A stretch of 64,000 nucleotides of DNA from Streptomyces albidoflavus (GCF_000719955.1 NZ_JOII01000002.1:124001-188000); one strand, 5' to 3'. Shown: positions 10,724-19,429, numbered from the stretch's first letter. Numbers and translations: made by a program. Notes: generated by a model from the letters alone, not told the origin.

Positions 10724-12844
10724 TCAGCCGACGGCGTCCACCAGGTCGAGGGTGTGCAGGCGGTCGGGCGGGCCCGGACGGGCGTAGAACCAGCCCTGGG
10801 CGGTGTCGCAGCCCAGTTCCCGCAGGGCGTCCGCCTGGGCGCCGGTCTCCACGCCCTCGACGGTGACCGAGAGGTCCAGGCTGTGGGCGAGCCCGACGAT
10901 CCCCTCGACGATCTTCCGGTCGACGGGGTCGGCCGGGTACTGCTGCATCCCCCGGGTGAAGGACCGGTCGAGCTTGAGCACGCTCACCGGCAGCCGGCGG
11001 AGGTTGGCGAGGTTGGAGTAGCCGGTGCCGAAGTCGTCCAGGGCGATGTCCACGCCCATCTCGGCCAGCCGCCGGAGCGGCTTGAGCAGGTCGTCGTCGG
11101 CTCCTATCAGCGCGGACTCGGTGAGTTCCAGGCAGAGCGCGCCCGGCTCCAGCCCCTCCCGCTCCAGGATGTCCACGGTGTCGGCGACCAGGCCGGGGTG
11201 GTGGAGCTGCATCGGGGAGACGTTGACGTTGATCCGGACCGGGCCGTTGTCGGTGCCCTGCCAGCGACGGGCCTGGCGGACCGCCCCCTCCAGCACCCAG
11301 CGGCCCAGCGGCACGATGAGCCCGGTGTGCTCGGCGAGCGGGATGAACCGGTCGGGCCCCAGCACCCCGTGCTGCGGGTGGGCCCAGCGCACCAGCGCCT
11401 CCGCGCCGCGCACGCTGCCGTCGCCGAGGTGGACCAGCGGCTGGTACTCGATGAAGAACTCGCCCCGCTCCAGCGCGGCCGGCAGGGCCGTGGTCAGGGC
11501 GTGCCGGGTGATGGCGCGGGCGTCGGACTCCGGGTCGGCCAGCTCGAAGCGGTTGCCGCCCGCCGACTTGGCCCGGTACATGGTGATGTCGGCGCTGCGC
11601 AGCACCTCGGCGGGACCGCGCTCGCCGGTCGGCCCGTCGACCACGCCGATGGAGCCGCGGACCAGCAGTTCGCGGCCGTCGATGCTGATCGGGGCCTCCA
11701 GCGCCTGGAGGATGCGCCCGGCCAGCTCACTGTGGCCCGGTTCGTCGCGCGGGTCGGTGGTCAGCGCGACGAACTCGTCGCCGCCGAGTCGCGCGACCAT
11801 CTCGCCGGGGGCGGTGGCGCAGGACTGGAGCCGGTCGGCGACCTCGACCAGGAGCCGGTCGCCGGCGGCGTGGCCGAGGCTGTCGTTGACGGTCTTGAAG
11901 CCGTCCAGGTCCAGGTAGCAGAGGGAGAAGCGGCCCTCGGGCCGGGTGACGGCCTTCTCCAGCCGCTCGAAGAAGAGGGTGCGGTTGGGCAGCCCGGTGA
12001 GCGCGTCGTGGGTCGCCTCGTACCGCAGGCGCAGGTGGAGCAGGCGGCGCTCGGTGGTGTCCTCCAGCAGCGCCAGTTGGTACTGGGGTTCGCCGTCGGC
12101 GTCGCGGAGCAGGGAGACGGTGAGGTTGGTCCACAGGACCGTGCCGTCGCTGCGGAAGAAGGGCTTCTCCACGCGGTAGCTCTCCCGCTCGCCGCGCACC
12201 AGTTCGCCGTAGAGGTTCCAGACGTGCGGCGCGTCGTCGGGGTGGACCCACTCCGTGAGGTTGCGGCGGACCGGGTGGCCGAGGCCGCCGAACATGCGGA
12301 CCAGGGTGTCGTTGGCCTCCAGCACCCGGCCGTCCAGCGAGGCGATGGCGATGCCGATGGCGGCGCCCTGGAAGACGGCGCGGAAGCGGACCTCGCTGTC
12401 GTGCAGCGCCTCGGCGACGGCGCTGCGCGCGTCGAGGGCCGCGCAGGCGACGGACTCCTGTTCGGCGAGGGTGCGGTCGCGCAGGGCGCGGGCGTACCCG
12501 GCGGCCATCCGGTGCTGGAGGCGGGCGCACCGGGCGCGCTGCTCCTCGCGGTCGCCGTCGGCGCCGCAGTACAGCACCAGGTAGGAGTCGACCACGTCGA
12601 GGCTGCGGCTGAGCGCCTCGGGATCGGTGCAGTGGGCGTCCACCAGGGCGGCGCCCGCGTACTGCCCGGCCTCGGACTCCAGGGTGCGGTCGGTGAGCGC
12701 CTCGCTGAGCCGGCCGGCCAGCGGCAGGAGCTGCTCCTCCAGTTCGGCGCGGGTGCGGGAGGTGGTCGTCACCGGGTAGACGGCGCGGCTCCAGATCGCG
12801 GCGAACCGGCGCAGGCGGTCCTCCGCCTCGGCCCGCGCGCTCAC
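10724..12844 (-). CDS. rmdA: PAS-GGDEF-EAL cyclic-di-GMP enzyme, RmdA-like
   Basis: A 706-residue soluble protein with an N-terminal helical region (1-145), a PAS/PAC domain (about 150-265), GGDEF (275-435) and EAL (445-700). The diguanylate cyclase signature RLGGDEF (354-358) is intact, but the inhibitory I-site RxxD is lost (APGE at that place). The EAL motif (GAEALVRW), NVSPMQL, LELTES, ALDDFGTGYSNL, KLDRSF and EGVET are all present, so both synthesis and hydrolysis of c-di-GMP look possible. The domain order matches Streptomyces RmdA. The GTG at 12844 overlaps the stop of the methyltransferase gene (GTGA); the longer frame would overlap that gene by 75 nt more. The rmdA symbol rests on domain order, not a search. 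Confidence 0.85.
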   Translation of the reverse strand: MSARAEAEDRLRRFAAIWSRAVYPVTTTSRTRAELEEQLLPLAGRLSEALTDRTLESEAGQYAGAALVDAHCTDPEALSRSLDVVDSYLVLYCGADGDREEQRARCARLQHRMAAGYARALRDRTLAEQESVACAALDARSAVAEALHDSEVRFRAVFQGAAIGIAIASLDGRVLEANDTLVRMFGGLGHPVRRNLTEWVHPDDAPHVWNLYGELVRGERESYRVEKPFFRSDGTVLWTNLTVSLLRDADGEPQYQLALLEDTTERRLLHLRLRYEATHDALTGLPNRTLFFERLEKAVTRPEGRFSLCYLDLDGFKTVNDSLGHAAGDRLLVEVADRLQSCATAPGEMVARLGGDEFVALTTDPRDEPGHSELAGRILQALEAPISIDGRELLVRGSIGVVDGPTGERGPAEVLRSADITMYRAKSAGGNRFELADPESDARAITRHALTTALPAALERGEFFIEYQPLVHLGDGSVRGAEALVRWAHPQHGVLGPDRFIPLAEHTGLIVPLGRWVLEGAVRQARRWQGTDNGPVRINVNVSPMQLHHPGLVADTVDILEREGLEPGALCLELTESALIGADDDLLKPLRRLAEMGVDIALDDFGTGYSNLANLRRLPVSVLKLDRSFTRGMQQYPADPVDRKIVEGIVGLAHSLDLSVTVEGVETGAQADALRELGCDTAQGWFYARPGPPDRLHTLDLVDAVG

Positions 12845-13653
12845 GCGGCGCGCCCGACGCCGCCGAAGCCCGAGAAGGCGTACGGGTGTTCGTCGTCGAC
12901 GTCGCTCTCGGGGCGCCATCGCGGCAGCGGGACCAGGCCCGGGTCGACCAGTTCGACGGAGTCGAGGAAGCGGGCGATGCCTTCGCGGGAGCGCTCCACC
13001 AGCGGGGCGCGGACCGAGCGGTAGACCTCGACGGCGCCGCGCACACCCTCCTCGCCGGCCGGGACGGCGTCGAAGGCGGCGTGGGTGAGGATCAGCAGGC
13101 TGCCGGGGGCGAGCCCCTCGACCAGCTGGGCGACGGCCGCGTACGGGTCGTCGGCGTCGTCCACGAAGTGCAGGACGCCGACGAGCAGGACGGCCACCGG
13201 CCGGGTCAGGTCCAGCACCTCGGTGGTGACCTGGTGCTCCAGGATCTCGCGCGGCCGGCGCAGGTCGGCGGCGAAGGCGCCGGCGCGCTCGTCACCGGCG
13301 AGGACCGTGCGGCTGTGTGCGACGGCGACCGGGTCGTGGTCGACGAGGACGACGCGGGCGCCGGGATCGGCGGCGCGGGCCGTCTCGTGGACGTTGCCGT
13401 GGGTGGGGATCCCGGAGCCGATGTCCAGGAACTGGGTGACGCCCTGGCCGACGGCCCAGCGCACCGCGCGCCGGGTGAAGGCGCGGTCGGCCTGGACGAA
13501 CTTCGGCAGTCCGGGGAGGAAGCCCACCGCCTGCCGGGCGGCTTCCCGGTCGACCTCGAAGTTGTGCGAACCGCCCAGGTAGTAGTCATGGATGCGGGAC
13601 ACGCTCGGCACCGTGATGTCGATACCTCGCGGCGCCCAGGCGGGACGCTCCAT
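12841..13653 (-). CDS. DUF574-family SAM-dependent methyltransferase
   Basis: A 270-residue member of the actinobacterial DUF574 (SAM-dependent methyltransferase) family. The N-terminus has the hallmark PSVSRIHDYYLGGSHNFEVDRE; the Rossmann fold shows FLDIGSGIPTHGNVHE, VVLVDHDPVAVAH and AVLLVGVLHFVDD. ATG at 13653 is preferred over the TTG just before it; GGGAGA lies about 7 nt upstream. Its stop overlaps the start of the GGDEF-EAL gene, so the two are coupled. The methyl acceptor is unknown for this family. Confidence 0.88.
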   Translation of the reverse strand: MERPAWAPRGIDITVPSVSRIHDYYLGGSHNFEVDREAARQAVGFLPGLPKFVQADRAFTRRAVRWAVGQGVTQFLDIGSGIPTHGNVHETARAADPGARVVLVDHDPVAVAHSRTVLAGDERAGAFAADLRRPREILEHQVTTEVLDLTRPVAVLLVGVLHFVDDADDPYAAVAQLVEGLAPGSLLILTHAAFDAVPAGEEGVRGAVEVYRSVRAPLVERSREGIARFLDSVELVDPGLVPLPRWRPESDVDDEHPYAFSGFGGVGRAA

Positions 13654-14135
13654 CAATGTCTCCCAGAGGTGGACAGCCGGTGTTTCGGGCAGAGGCTACT
13701 GATCACCCGCCAATACAGCGAGCTGAAGCGGAAATTGACCGTCCGTTCTCAGTCACAGCCTGCGACAGCGGCTCTGTGGGGGCAGGGTGGATCATGTCCC
13801 CCGAAGCCCCCGGGACTCAAGTGCGGGGCGGGTGCGGAACGCGCGGCACGGGTGGGCGAAAAGAAGAAAACCTGGACCAGGTACCGCAGAAATCCGGGGA
13901 TTCCTTGAAGGGAAATCTCCCCGCCGGCCCACGCCCGGCGCATCGACGGAACACCGGAAGCGGGAATTCCGGAACCAGTGGCACGTGATCGAGGACACCC
14001 GGACGGGACCGGTGCGGGACACACGTGCCGAGCGTTACCGGTCCACCCCCGCCTCCGGGTAAACGCTTACGCTCCGGAACCACCCGATCGGACCAATCAC
14101 TCCCGGCCGACGCGTGCGGCGGGTGCGGGCGGCCC
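13654..14135. other. 482-nt intergenic region, lower G+C, with a BldD-like box
   Basis: This divergent region is visibly poorer in G+C than its surroundings and contains no convincing ORF. ACTGATCACC at 13698-13707, about 45 nt before the methyltransferase ATG, differs by one base from the BldD consensus halves AGTGA/TCACC. CACGTG near 13981 and a partly symmetric stretch around 14032-14076 (GAGCGTTACCGG ... CGCTTACGCTC) are the only other patterns I see. It probably holds the promoters of both flanking operons. Confidence 0.4.
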
Positions 14136-14744
14136 ATGATCCGAGGCGTGTACGCATCCGCGCGGGGGCCGGCCGCCCCCTTACGCCCGCCCGGGCTCCG
14201 GCCGCTGCTCCGGCCGTTCTGCCTGGTGGCGGTCGCCTGCCTGGCCTGGCTGCTGACGGCGCCTCCGCCCGCCCACGCCTCCGACTGCGGCTACGCCTCG
14301 ATCGGCGACGACGGGGAGAGCAACGTCTCAGTCTCCACCGACGGCGACTGCTCGGCCGGGCCGCTCCCGCCCACGCCCGCCCCCACCCCGACGCCGAAGC
14401 CTCCGGCGCCCGAGCCCCCGCCTCCGCCACCACCGCCCGCCCCGGCGCCCAGGCCCGAGCCCCCGAAGGCGGTCGAGCCTCCGGCGCGCCCGGCGCCGCC
14501 GGCTCCCCCGCCGCCCGCGCCCGCGCCGCCCCCACCCTCGCCGAAACCGCGGCCCACGCCCACCCCGGAGCCGTCCCCGACCCCGTCGGCGTCGCCCAGC
14601 CCCTCGGTGAAGCCGGTGGTCTACCCGGCCTACCGCCCGCCGGCCCGGCGCACGCAGCCCCGGCACGGCCCCTCGCTCGTCTCGCTCACCCTGCTCATCA
14701 CGGCACCCGCGGTCCTCGCGGTCGCCGCGCTGCGGCCTCGCTGA
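14136..14744 (+). CDS. Exported proline-rich protein with C-terminal membrane anchor
   Basis: Function not recognised. The 202-residue product has a Sec-type signal (hydrophobic PFCLVAVACLAWLLTAPPP, likely cleavage after AHA), a short mature head with two Cys (SDCGYASIGDDGES ... TDGDCSAG), about 110 residues made mostly of Pro with Ala, Glu, Lys and Ser, and a final hydrophobic helix (SLVSLTLLITAPAVLAVAAL) ending in RPR. It probably spans the cell wall as an extended rod anchored in the membrane. No LPXTG motif is present. It is 15 nt upstream of the DUF4239 gene and likely co-transcribed. The GTG at 14148 is an alternative start. Confidence 0.6.
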   Translation: MIRGVYASARGPAAPLRPPGLRPLLRPFCLVAVACLAWLLTAPPPAHASDCGYASIGDDGESNVSVSTDGDCSAGPLPPTPAPTPTPKPPAPEPPPPPPPPAPAPRPEPPKAVEPPARPAPPAPPPPAPAPPPPSPKPRPTPTPEPSPTPSASPSPSVKPVVYPAYRPPARRTQPRHGPSLVSLTLLITAPAVLAVAALRPR

Positions 14745-14759
14745 CCGCCGGAGGAACCC

Positions 14760-15524
14760 ATGTCGGAATGGCTTGTTCTCACTCTCGCGATGGCGGCCGT
14801 CTGCGCTGTCGTGGTGCTGGTGACCACCCTGCGCCACCGGCGCGTCGGGGACGACGACGACCCCAGCGAGACGCCGGACGTCATCGAGTACATGACGATG
14901 ATGATCGGCGTGGTCTACGCGATCGTGCTGGGTCTGGCCATCGCGGGTGTCTGGGAGGCCCGGAACGCGGCGGAGGACCACGTCCGCGCCGAGGCCCAGG
15001 CGCTGCACGAGGTCTCGGAGCGCGTGCGCATCTACCCGGCGGACGTCCGGGACCGTATCCGGGCGGATGTCGACGCCTATGTCGGCCATGTCACGACCAC
15101 CGAGTGGCAGTCGATGGCCGACCGGGGTGAACTCACCGACGAGGGCGCCCGGCTCCTCGACCGGGTCCGCCACGCCGTCACCGACTACGAACCGGCCGAC
15201 GAGTTCGAGGCGCAGGCGTACCAGCCGCTGATGGACCAGGTGATGGCGGCGGACCAGGCACGTGGCGCCCGCGCCGACAGCACCGAGGCGACCATGCCGG
15301 CCGTGGTCTGGTTCGGGCTGATCACCGGCGGGCTGGTGACCCTGGGGATGATCTTCGCCCTCCAGATCCGGCGGACGGCCCGGGAGTTGATCCTCGCCGG
15401 GCTCTTCTCCGCCCTGATCGCCTTCCTGCTCTTCCTGATCTGGGACTTCGACGCGCCGTACAGCCGGGGGGTGGCGACCTCGGCCGAGCCGTTCCTGGAG
15501 CTGTTCCCGCACCTGGACCGCTGA
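14760..15524 (+). CDS. DUF4239 (bestrophin-like) membrane protein
   Basis: A 254-residue membrane protein with two N-terminal helices (WLVLTLAMAAVCAVVVLV; MTMMIGVVYAIVLGLAIAGVWEA), a central soluble helical part and two C-terminal helices (VVWFGLITGGLVTLGMIFAL; LILAGLFSALIAFLLFLIWDFD). This four-helix layout is that of DUF4239, distantly bestrophin-like; an anion channel role is inferred for such proteins but unproven. GGAGG about 8 nt before the ATG supports the start. Its stop lies 13 nt from the convergent gene on the other strand. Confidence 0.75.
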   Translation: MSEWLVLTLAMAAVCAVVVLVTTLRHRRVGDDDDPSETPDVIEYMTMMIGVVYAIVLGLAIAGVWEARNAAEDHVRAEAQALHEVSERVRIYPADVRDRIRADVDAYVGHVTTTEWQSMADRGELTDEGARLLDRVRHAVTDYEPADEFEAQAYQPLMDQVMAADQARGARADSTEATMPAVVWFGLITGGLVTLGMIFALQIRRTARELILAGLFSALIAFLLFLIWDFDAPYSRGVATSAEPFLELFPHLDR

Positions 15525-15537
15525 CGGCGCAGGCGGT

Positions 15538-16047
15538 TCACCCCGCCGGGCGGTCCTCCCTGCCCTCGCCCCGCAGCCAGAGCACCCCGCCGCCGATCAG
15601 GGCGGAGGCCACCATGAGGCCGCCGATGACCAGGTCGGCGGTGGAGGTGCCCTCGGACGGCGCGGGGCCGTCGCCGCCGCGGACGGCGCCGTTGATGACG
15701 GTGAAGGCCGCGGTGCGGGTGACGGACCGGCCGTCCTCGCAGGTGACGGTGATGTCGTAGCTCCCGGGTGCCACGTCGCGGGCGACGGCCGGGGTGGCGC
15801 GGCCCCCGGCCCCGTCCGCCTGCGGGGTCAGCGGGGTCTCGCCGAAGGCCGGGGAGGAGGCCGAGCCGGTACGGCACGAGGCGGCGTGGACGGTGACCGT
15901 CACCGGCTCGTCCCGGGTGGTGACCGCCGGGGCGACGACGATGTTGCCGGTACCGGTGCCGGTGCCGCTGTTCGCGGCGGCCGACGGGGCCGCCAGCGCC
16001 AGCAGGACGCACGCGGCGGCGGCCGTGCGGGCACGGGGAGTACGCAT
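15538..16047 (-). CDS. Exported single-pass membrane protein, putative partner of the class F sortase
   Basis: Function not recognised. The 169-residue product has a signal peptide (TAAAACVLLALAAPSAAA), a beta-rich exported domain with two Cys (HAASCRTG, VTCEDG) that may form a disulfide and looks immunoglobulin-like, and a C-terminal membrane helix (DLVIGGLMVASALIGGGVLWL) followed by a short charged tail. This resembles a sorting-signal layout but no LPXTG-like pentapeptide precedes the helix. GGAGG precedes the ATG. It diverges from the class F sortase gene, an arrangement suggesting related function. Confidence 0.65.
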   Translation of the reverse strand: MRTPRARTAAAACVLLALAAPSAAANSGTGTGTGNIVVAPAVTTRDEPVTVTVHAASCRTGSASSPAFGETPLTPQADGAGGRATPAVARDVAPGSYDITVTCEDGRSVTRTAAFTVINGAVRGGDGPAPSEGTSTADLVIGGLMVASALIGGGVLWLRGEGREDRPAG

Positions 16048-16493
16048 CTGGGACCTCCGCGGGAGACACCCCGGGGGCGGTCCCCCGGTCGGTCGGCGGG
16101 CAGCGCCTCCCAGGGGAGACCCTCGGACCGCCCGCCGCCACCCGCATGTCGGCGCCCGCCCCGCCCACCGGCCGACACGCCGGACAACACCCCCGACGCG
16201 TACGGTTCTCCCAGCTCACAGCCGTTCCGCCCCGCCCGGCGCGACGACCCGGATGGGCGCGCCCGGCCGGAGGGACACACGGTGTGGCGGAGCGTCAGCA
16301 TCGGGATTCCGGTTGGTGAGCGCCCGTCAGGGACACGTCGGGCGCGCCTCGTCGGCGATCACGACGCCCCGTCAGACGACCGAACCGGCACCCGCGCCCC
16401 ACCACCCGTTCGCCCCCGCTCTGTCGCCGCCCCCACGCACCGCGCCTACCGTGGCGACAGGCCCGTCCGGCCGCGTCGAGAGGGGAAGCCGCC
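16048..16493. other. 446-nt divergent intergenic region
   Basis: Region between the exported protein gene and the sortase gene. It holds small GC-rich inverted repeats just upstream of the minus-strand start (around 16070-16100) and presumably both promoters, but I find no operator or ORF I can support. Confidence 0.3.
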
Positions 16494-17165
16494 ATGACCG
16501 AACCCCGGCCCTTCGACCGCCTCGGCCCACCGTCGTGGCCCGCGCCCTGGGGCATCCTCGTCCTGCTGCTGCTGGCCGGGCTGGCCCTGATCCGCAACGG
16601 CTCGGGCGAGTTCGACAGCGGCCCGCCGCAGCCCGCCCCGCCCGCCTCCACCGGCGCCCGCTCCCCCGCCGCCCCGCCCGCCGCGGCCGGTGCCGCGCCC
16701 GCCGCACTGCCCGCCTCACCGGCGGTGCGGGTACGGGTGCCGGGGGCGGGGGTCGACGCGCCGGTGCGCCCGGTCGGGCTGGACGAGGCGGGCTGGATCG
16801 ACCCGCCGCCGGCCCGGGCACCCCACCCGGCGGGCTGGTTCACCGGCTCCCCGGCGCCGGGCACCCGGGGCACCTCCGTCCTGGTCGGGCACATCGACGG
16901 GGCCGAGGGCCCCGCCGTCTTCCACGGCCTGGGCGCGGTGGAGAAGGGCGGCCGCGTCGAGGTGGCCCGCGCCGACGGGCGGGCGGCGGTCTTCACCGTG
17001 TACGGCGTGGACGTGGTGCCGAAGAAGGACTTCCCGGCCCGGCGGGTGTACGGGGACACCGGCCGGCCCGAACTGCGGCTGATCACCTGCGGCGGCACCT
17101 ACCGGCCCGCCGGCGGGTACGACGCCAACGTGGTCGTCTTCGCCCGCCTCGGCGCGGTGACCTGA
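16494..17165 (+). CDS. Class F sortase
   Basis: A 223-residue actinobacterial sortase anchored by one N-terminal helix (WGILVLLLLAGLALI), followed by a Pro/Ala-rich linker and the sortase barrel. The catalytic triad is visible: His133 in LVGHIDG, Cys199 in LITCGG, and Arg218 in VVVFARL. Class F enzymes attach or cleave surface proteins but their substrates are poorly known. GAGGGGA lies before the ATG. It converges on the deacetylase gene. Confidence 0.9.
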   Translation: MTEPRPFDRLGPPSWPAPWGILVLLLLAGLALIRNGSGEFDSGPPQPAPPASTGARSPAAPPAAAGAAPAALPASPAVRVRVPGAGVDAPVRPVGLDEAGWIDPPPARAPHPAGWFTGSPAPGTRGTSVLVGHIDGAEGPAVFHGLGAVEKGGRVEVARADGRAAVFTVYGVDVVPKKDFPARRVYGDTGRPELRLITCGGTYRPAGGYDANVVVFARLGAVT

Positions 17166-17183
17166 GGCGGGCCCGACGCGGCG

Positions 17184-18035
17184 TCAGACCTCGCCGCGCA
17201 CCGGCACGGTGAAGCGGTGGCCGTCGGCGAGGAGCCGGGGCAGCCAGGTGCGGAGCGCGGTGACCGTCTGCGAGCGGTCGCCGCCCGCGTCGTGGGCCAG
17301 CACGATGACGCCCGGGCCGGCGCCGCCGAGCACCTGGTCGATGATGGTGCGGGTGCCGGGCTCCTTCCAGTCCAGCGAGTCGACGGTCCAGGCGAAGGCG
17401 TCCATGCCGAGTTCGGCGCCGAGCCGGAAGACCCGGCGGTTCCACGCGCCGTAGGGGGCGCGCATCCACTGCGGGGGCCGGCCCACGGCGCGCTCGACGG
17501 CCTCGCTGGTGCGCTCCAGCTCGGCGCGGACGACGGCGGTGGAGGCGCGGGTGAGCAGCGGGTGCGACCAGGAGTGGTTGCCGATCACATGGCCCTCGTC
17601 GACCATCCGCCGCAACAGCCCGCCCTGGTTCTCGGCCATCTCGCCGCAGACGAAGAAGGTGGCCCGCACGTGGTGGCGGCGGAGCAGGTCGAGGATGGGC
17701 GGTGTGTAGCGCGGGTCGGGCCCGTCGTCGAAGGTCAGCACCATGGGGTGGGCGGCCCCCGGCATCCGCAGCACGGGCTTGGTCCGTACCGGGGTGGGCA
17801 GGCGGCGGGCCGTCCCGGGCGCGGCGTACCCCGCCAGCGGGCGCAGCCGGTGGTCGGGGTGGGCGGGGACGGCGGCGCCGGGCCCGGCGGCGGGTGGCGG
17901 CCCGGCCGCCGGGAGGGTGCCGCCCGGTTCGGCGACCGGGTCGGCGGTGAGCAGGCGGGTGGTGACGGCGGCGCCGAGGACCGCGGCGGTCCGCAGCAGG
18001 AATCTTCGGGGGACCAGAGGCGCGTCGTTCGTCAT
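17184..18035 (-). CDS. Exported polysaccharide deacetylase (carbohydrate esterase 4)
   Basis: A 283-residue NodB-fold deacetylase likely acting on cell-wall or extracellular N-acetylated polysaccharide. Motif 1 is LTFDDGPD, motif 2 NHSWSHPLL (metal-binding His pair), motif 3 RAPYGAWN, then DSLDW and the C-terminal VLAHD. The N-terminus RRFLLRTAAVLGAA is a candidate twin-arginine signal, followed by a Pro/Gly linker. The gene converges with the sortase, 18 nt away. Confidence 0.88.
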   Translation of the reverse strand: MTNDAPLVPRRFLLRTAAVLGAAVTTRLLTADPVAEPGGTLPAAGPPPAAGPGAAVPAHPDHRLRPLAGYAAPGTARRLPTPVRTKPVLRMPGAAHPMVLTFDDGPDPRYTPPILDLLRRHHVRATFFVCGEMAENQGGLLRRMVDEGHVIGNHSWSHPLLTRASTAVVRAELERTSEAVERAVGRPPQWMRAPYGAWNRRVFRLGAELGMDAFAWTVDSLDWKEPGTRTIIDQVLGGAGPGVIVLAHDAGGDRSQTVTALRTWLPRLLADGHRFTVPVRGEV

Positions 18036-18150
18036 ATCTCATGACAAGCACGTGGGGCGGGCCGCCGCCGCTCCCCCACACCGGACGGCCGGGCACTTGC
18101 ACCCGATGGGACGCGCTCCGCCCCGGGCGCGACCGCTTATCCTCTGGGCT

Positions 18151-18615
18151 GTGACCAGCCACCAGTCGTCCTCGTTCGAACGCGGCACGGACGGGCCGAA
18201 GGTGATCCTCGCCGGCCTCGACGGGTCGGCGCCCTCGCTGCGCGCGGCGGCCTACGCGGCCGGTCTCGCCCGCCGCCAGCAGTCGCTGCTGGCCATCGTC
18301 TACGTCCAGCCGGTGGTCATGGCGGGGACGGCGATGGGCATGCCGGTCCCGGCCGCGGCCCCCGACGGCCTGGCGGAGGACCTGATCCGCGAGGTGCGCG
18401 CCTCGGCGGAGCGGCTGCGGGACCTCTACGAGGTGCGCTGGGAGTTCCACACCTTCCACGGCGACCCGTACTCCGGTCTGGTCCAGGCGGCCGACGAGCT
18501 GACCGCCGACGCCGTGGTGGTCGGCGCCTCCGAGCAGGCAGGACACCGCATCGTCGGGTCGGTGGCGGTCCGTCTGGTGAAGGCGGGCCGCTGGCCGGTG
18601 ACGGTCGTCCCCTGA
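18151..18615 (+). CDS. Universal stress protein (UspA family)
   Basis: A single-domain 154-residue Usp. KVILAGLDGSAPSLRAAAYA forms the first strand and loop; DAVVVGASEQAGHRIVGSVAVRLVKAGRWPVTVV carries the nucleotide-binding loop and the typical C-terminal strand, so it probably binds ATP. The GTG at 18151 is preferred: there is no ribosome-binding site and TATCCT (18138-18143) ends 7 nt before it, suggesting a leaderless transcript. Confidence 0.82.
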   Translation: MTSHQSSSFERGTDGPKVILAGLDGSAPSLRAAAYAAGLARRQQSLLAIVYVQPVVMAGTAMGMPVPAAAPDGLAEDLIREVRASAERLRDLYEVRWEFHTFHGDPYSGLVQAADELTADAVVVGASEQAGHRIVGSVAVRLVKAGRWPVTVVP

Positions 18616-18700
18616 CCCGGCCGGGCGCGCCGCCGGTCCGGTCGCCCGTTCGCCGCACCACTCACCGACAGCATCGACCGCCCGCCGCAGAGCCGTGCAC

Positions 18701-18740
18701 GGCGTATGTCGGTCGCGGGCGCGCTGCGTTGGCATACGCC
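18701..18740. repeat. Inverted repeat GGCGTATG...CATACGCC ahead of the sigma factor gene
   Basis: Perfect 8-bp arms at 18701-18708 and 18733-18740 enclose 24 nt and end 1 nt before the preferred ATG. It could be an operator or, if transcribed, a hairpin masking the start region. Confidence 0.4.
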
Positions 18741-18741
18741 C

Positions 18742-19296
18742 ATGACCACCGTGACCCACACCACTTTCGAGGCTCCGGCGGCGCGCACCCACGAGCGGGA
18801 GCTCGCGGCCCTCCAGCACGAACACGGCGGAGCCCTCTTCGCCTACCTTCTCCGCCTGACCGACGGCGACCGCCAGCGCGCGGAGGACCTCGTCCAGGAG
18901 ACGTTCGTCCGCGTCTGGCAGCACCCGGAGGCGCTGCGGTCCGACTACAGCTCGATCCGGCCGTGGCTGTACACCGTCGCCCGGCGCCTGGCCATCGACG
19001 CGCGCCGGGCCCGGCGGGCCCGCCCCGCCGAGGTGGGCGACGCGGTCCTGGAGCACTCCCGGGTGGCGGCCGACCACGCCGAACGCTCGGCGGCCACGCT
19101 GGACGTACGCGAGGCCGTCCGCACCCTCAGCCCCGAGCACCGGGCCGTCCTGCACCAGGTCTACTTCCGCGGTGCCAGCGTGGCCGAGGCCGCGGCGGTG
19201 CTCGGCATCCCGGTCGGCACCGTCAAGTCCCGTGCCTACTACGCGCTGCGGGCGCTGCGCAGGGTTTTGCCGGGATACGCCACCGACCTGCGCTGA
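18742..19296 (+). CDS. ECF-type RNA polymerase sigma factor
   Basis: A 184-residue group 4 sigma factor. Region 2 is FAYLLRLTDGDRQRAEDLVQETFVRVWQH with PWLYTVARRLAIDARR; region 4 is LSPEHRAVLHQVYFRGASVAEAAAVLGIPVGTVKSRAYYALRALRR. ATG at 18742 begins MTTVTHTTFEAP; an upstream ATG at 18706 lies within an inverted repeat and is less likely. No anti-sigma factor gene is adjacent, and I cannot assign an ECF subgroup. Confidence 0.88.
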   Translation: MTTVTHTTFEAPAARTHERELAALQHEHGGALFAYLLRLTDGDRQRAEDLVQETFVRVWQHPEALRSDYSSIRPWLYTVARRLAIDARRARRARPAEVGDAVLEHSRVAADHAERSAATLDVREAVRTLSPEHRAVLHQVYFRGASVAEAAAVLGIPVGTVKSRAYYALRALRRVLPGYATDLR

Positions 19297-19429
19297 AACC
19301 GTACGCTCGGTCAAACCTCGGCAAAGCGCCTTGCCGGGTGGCCCCTCGCGGTAATCGGCTGTCCCTGTCCGCCCTCGTGGGCCACCGGCCCGGGCGGCGG
19401 GGACGCGGACCGGAGGAAGGCAGGACGGC

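Noticed and set aside
10754..13024. 756-codon plus-strand frame opposite the GGDEF-EAL gene
   Set aside because: Shadow of a real gene in the opposite frame; no recognisable domain and no ribosome-binding site.
13656..14062. Several short frames in the divergent region before the proline-rich protein
   Set aside because: None has third-position G+C bias or a good start; the region is better read as promoter DNA.
14025..14135. Extended N-terminus for the proline-rich protein
   Set aside because: An earlier start would place about 37 polar residues ahead of the signal peptide.
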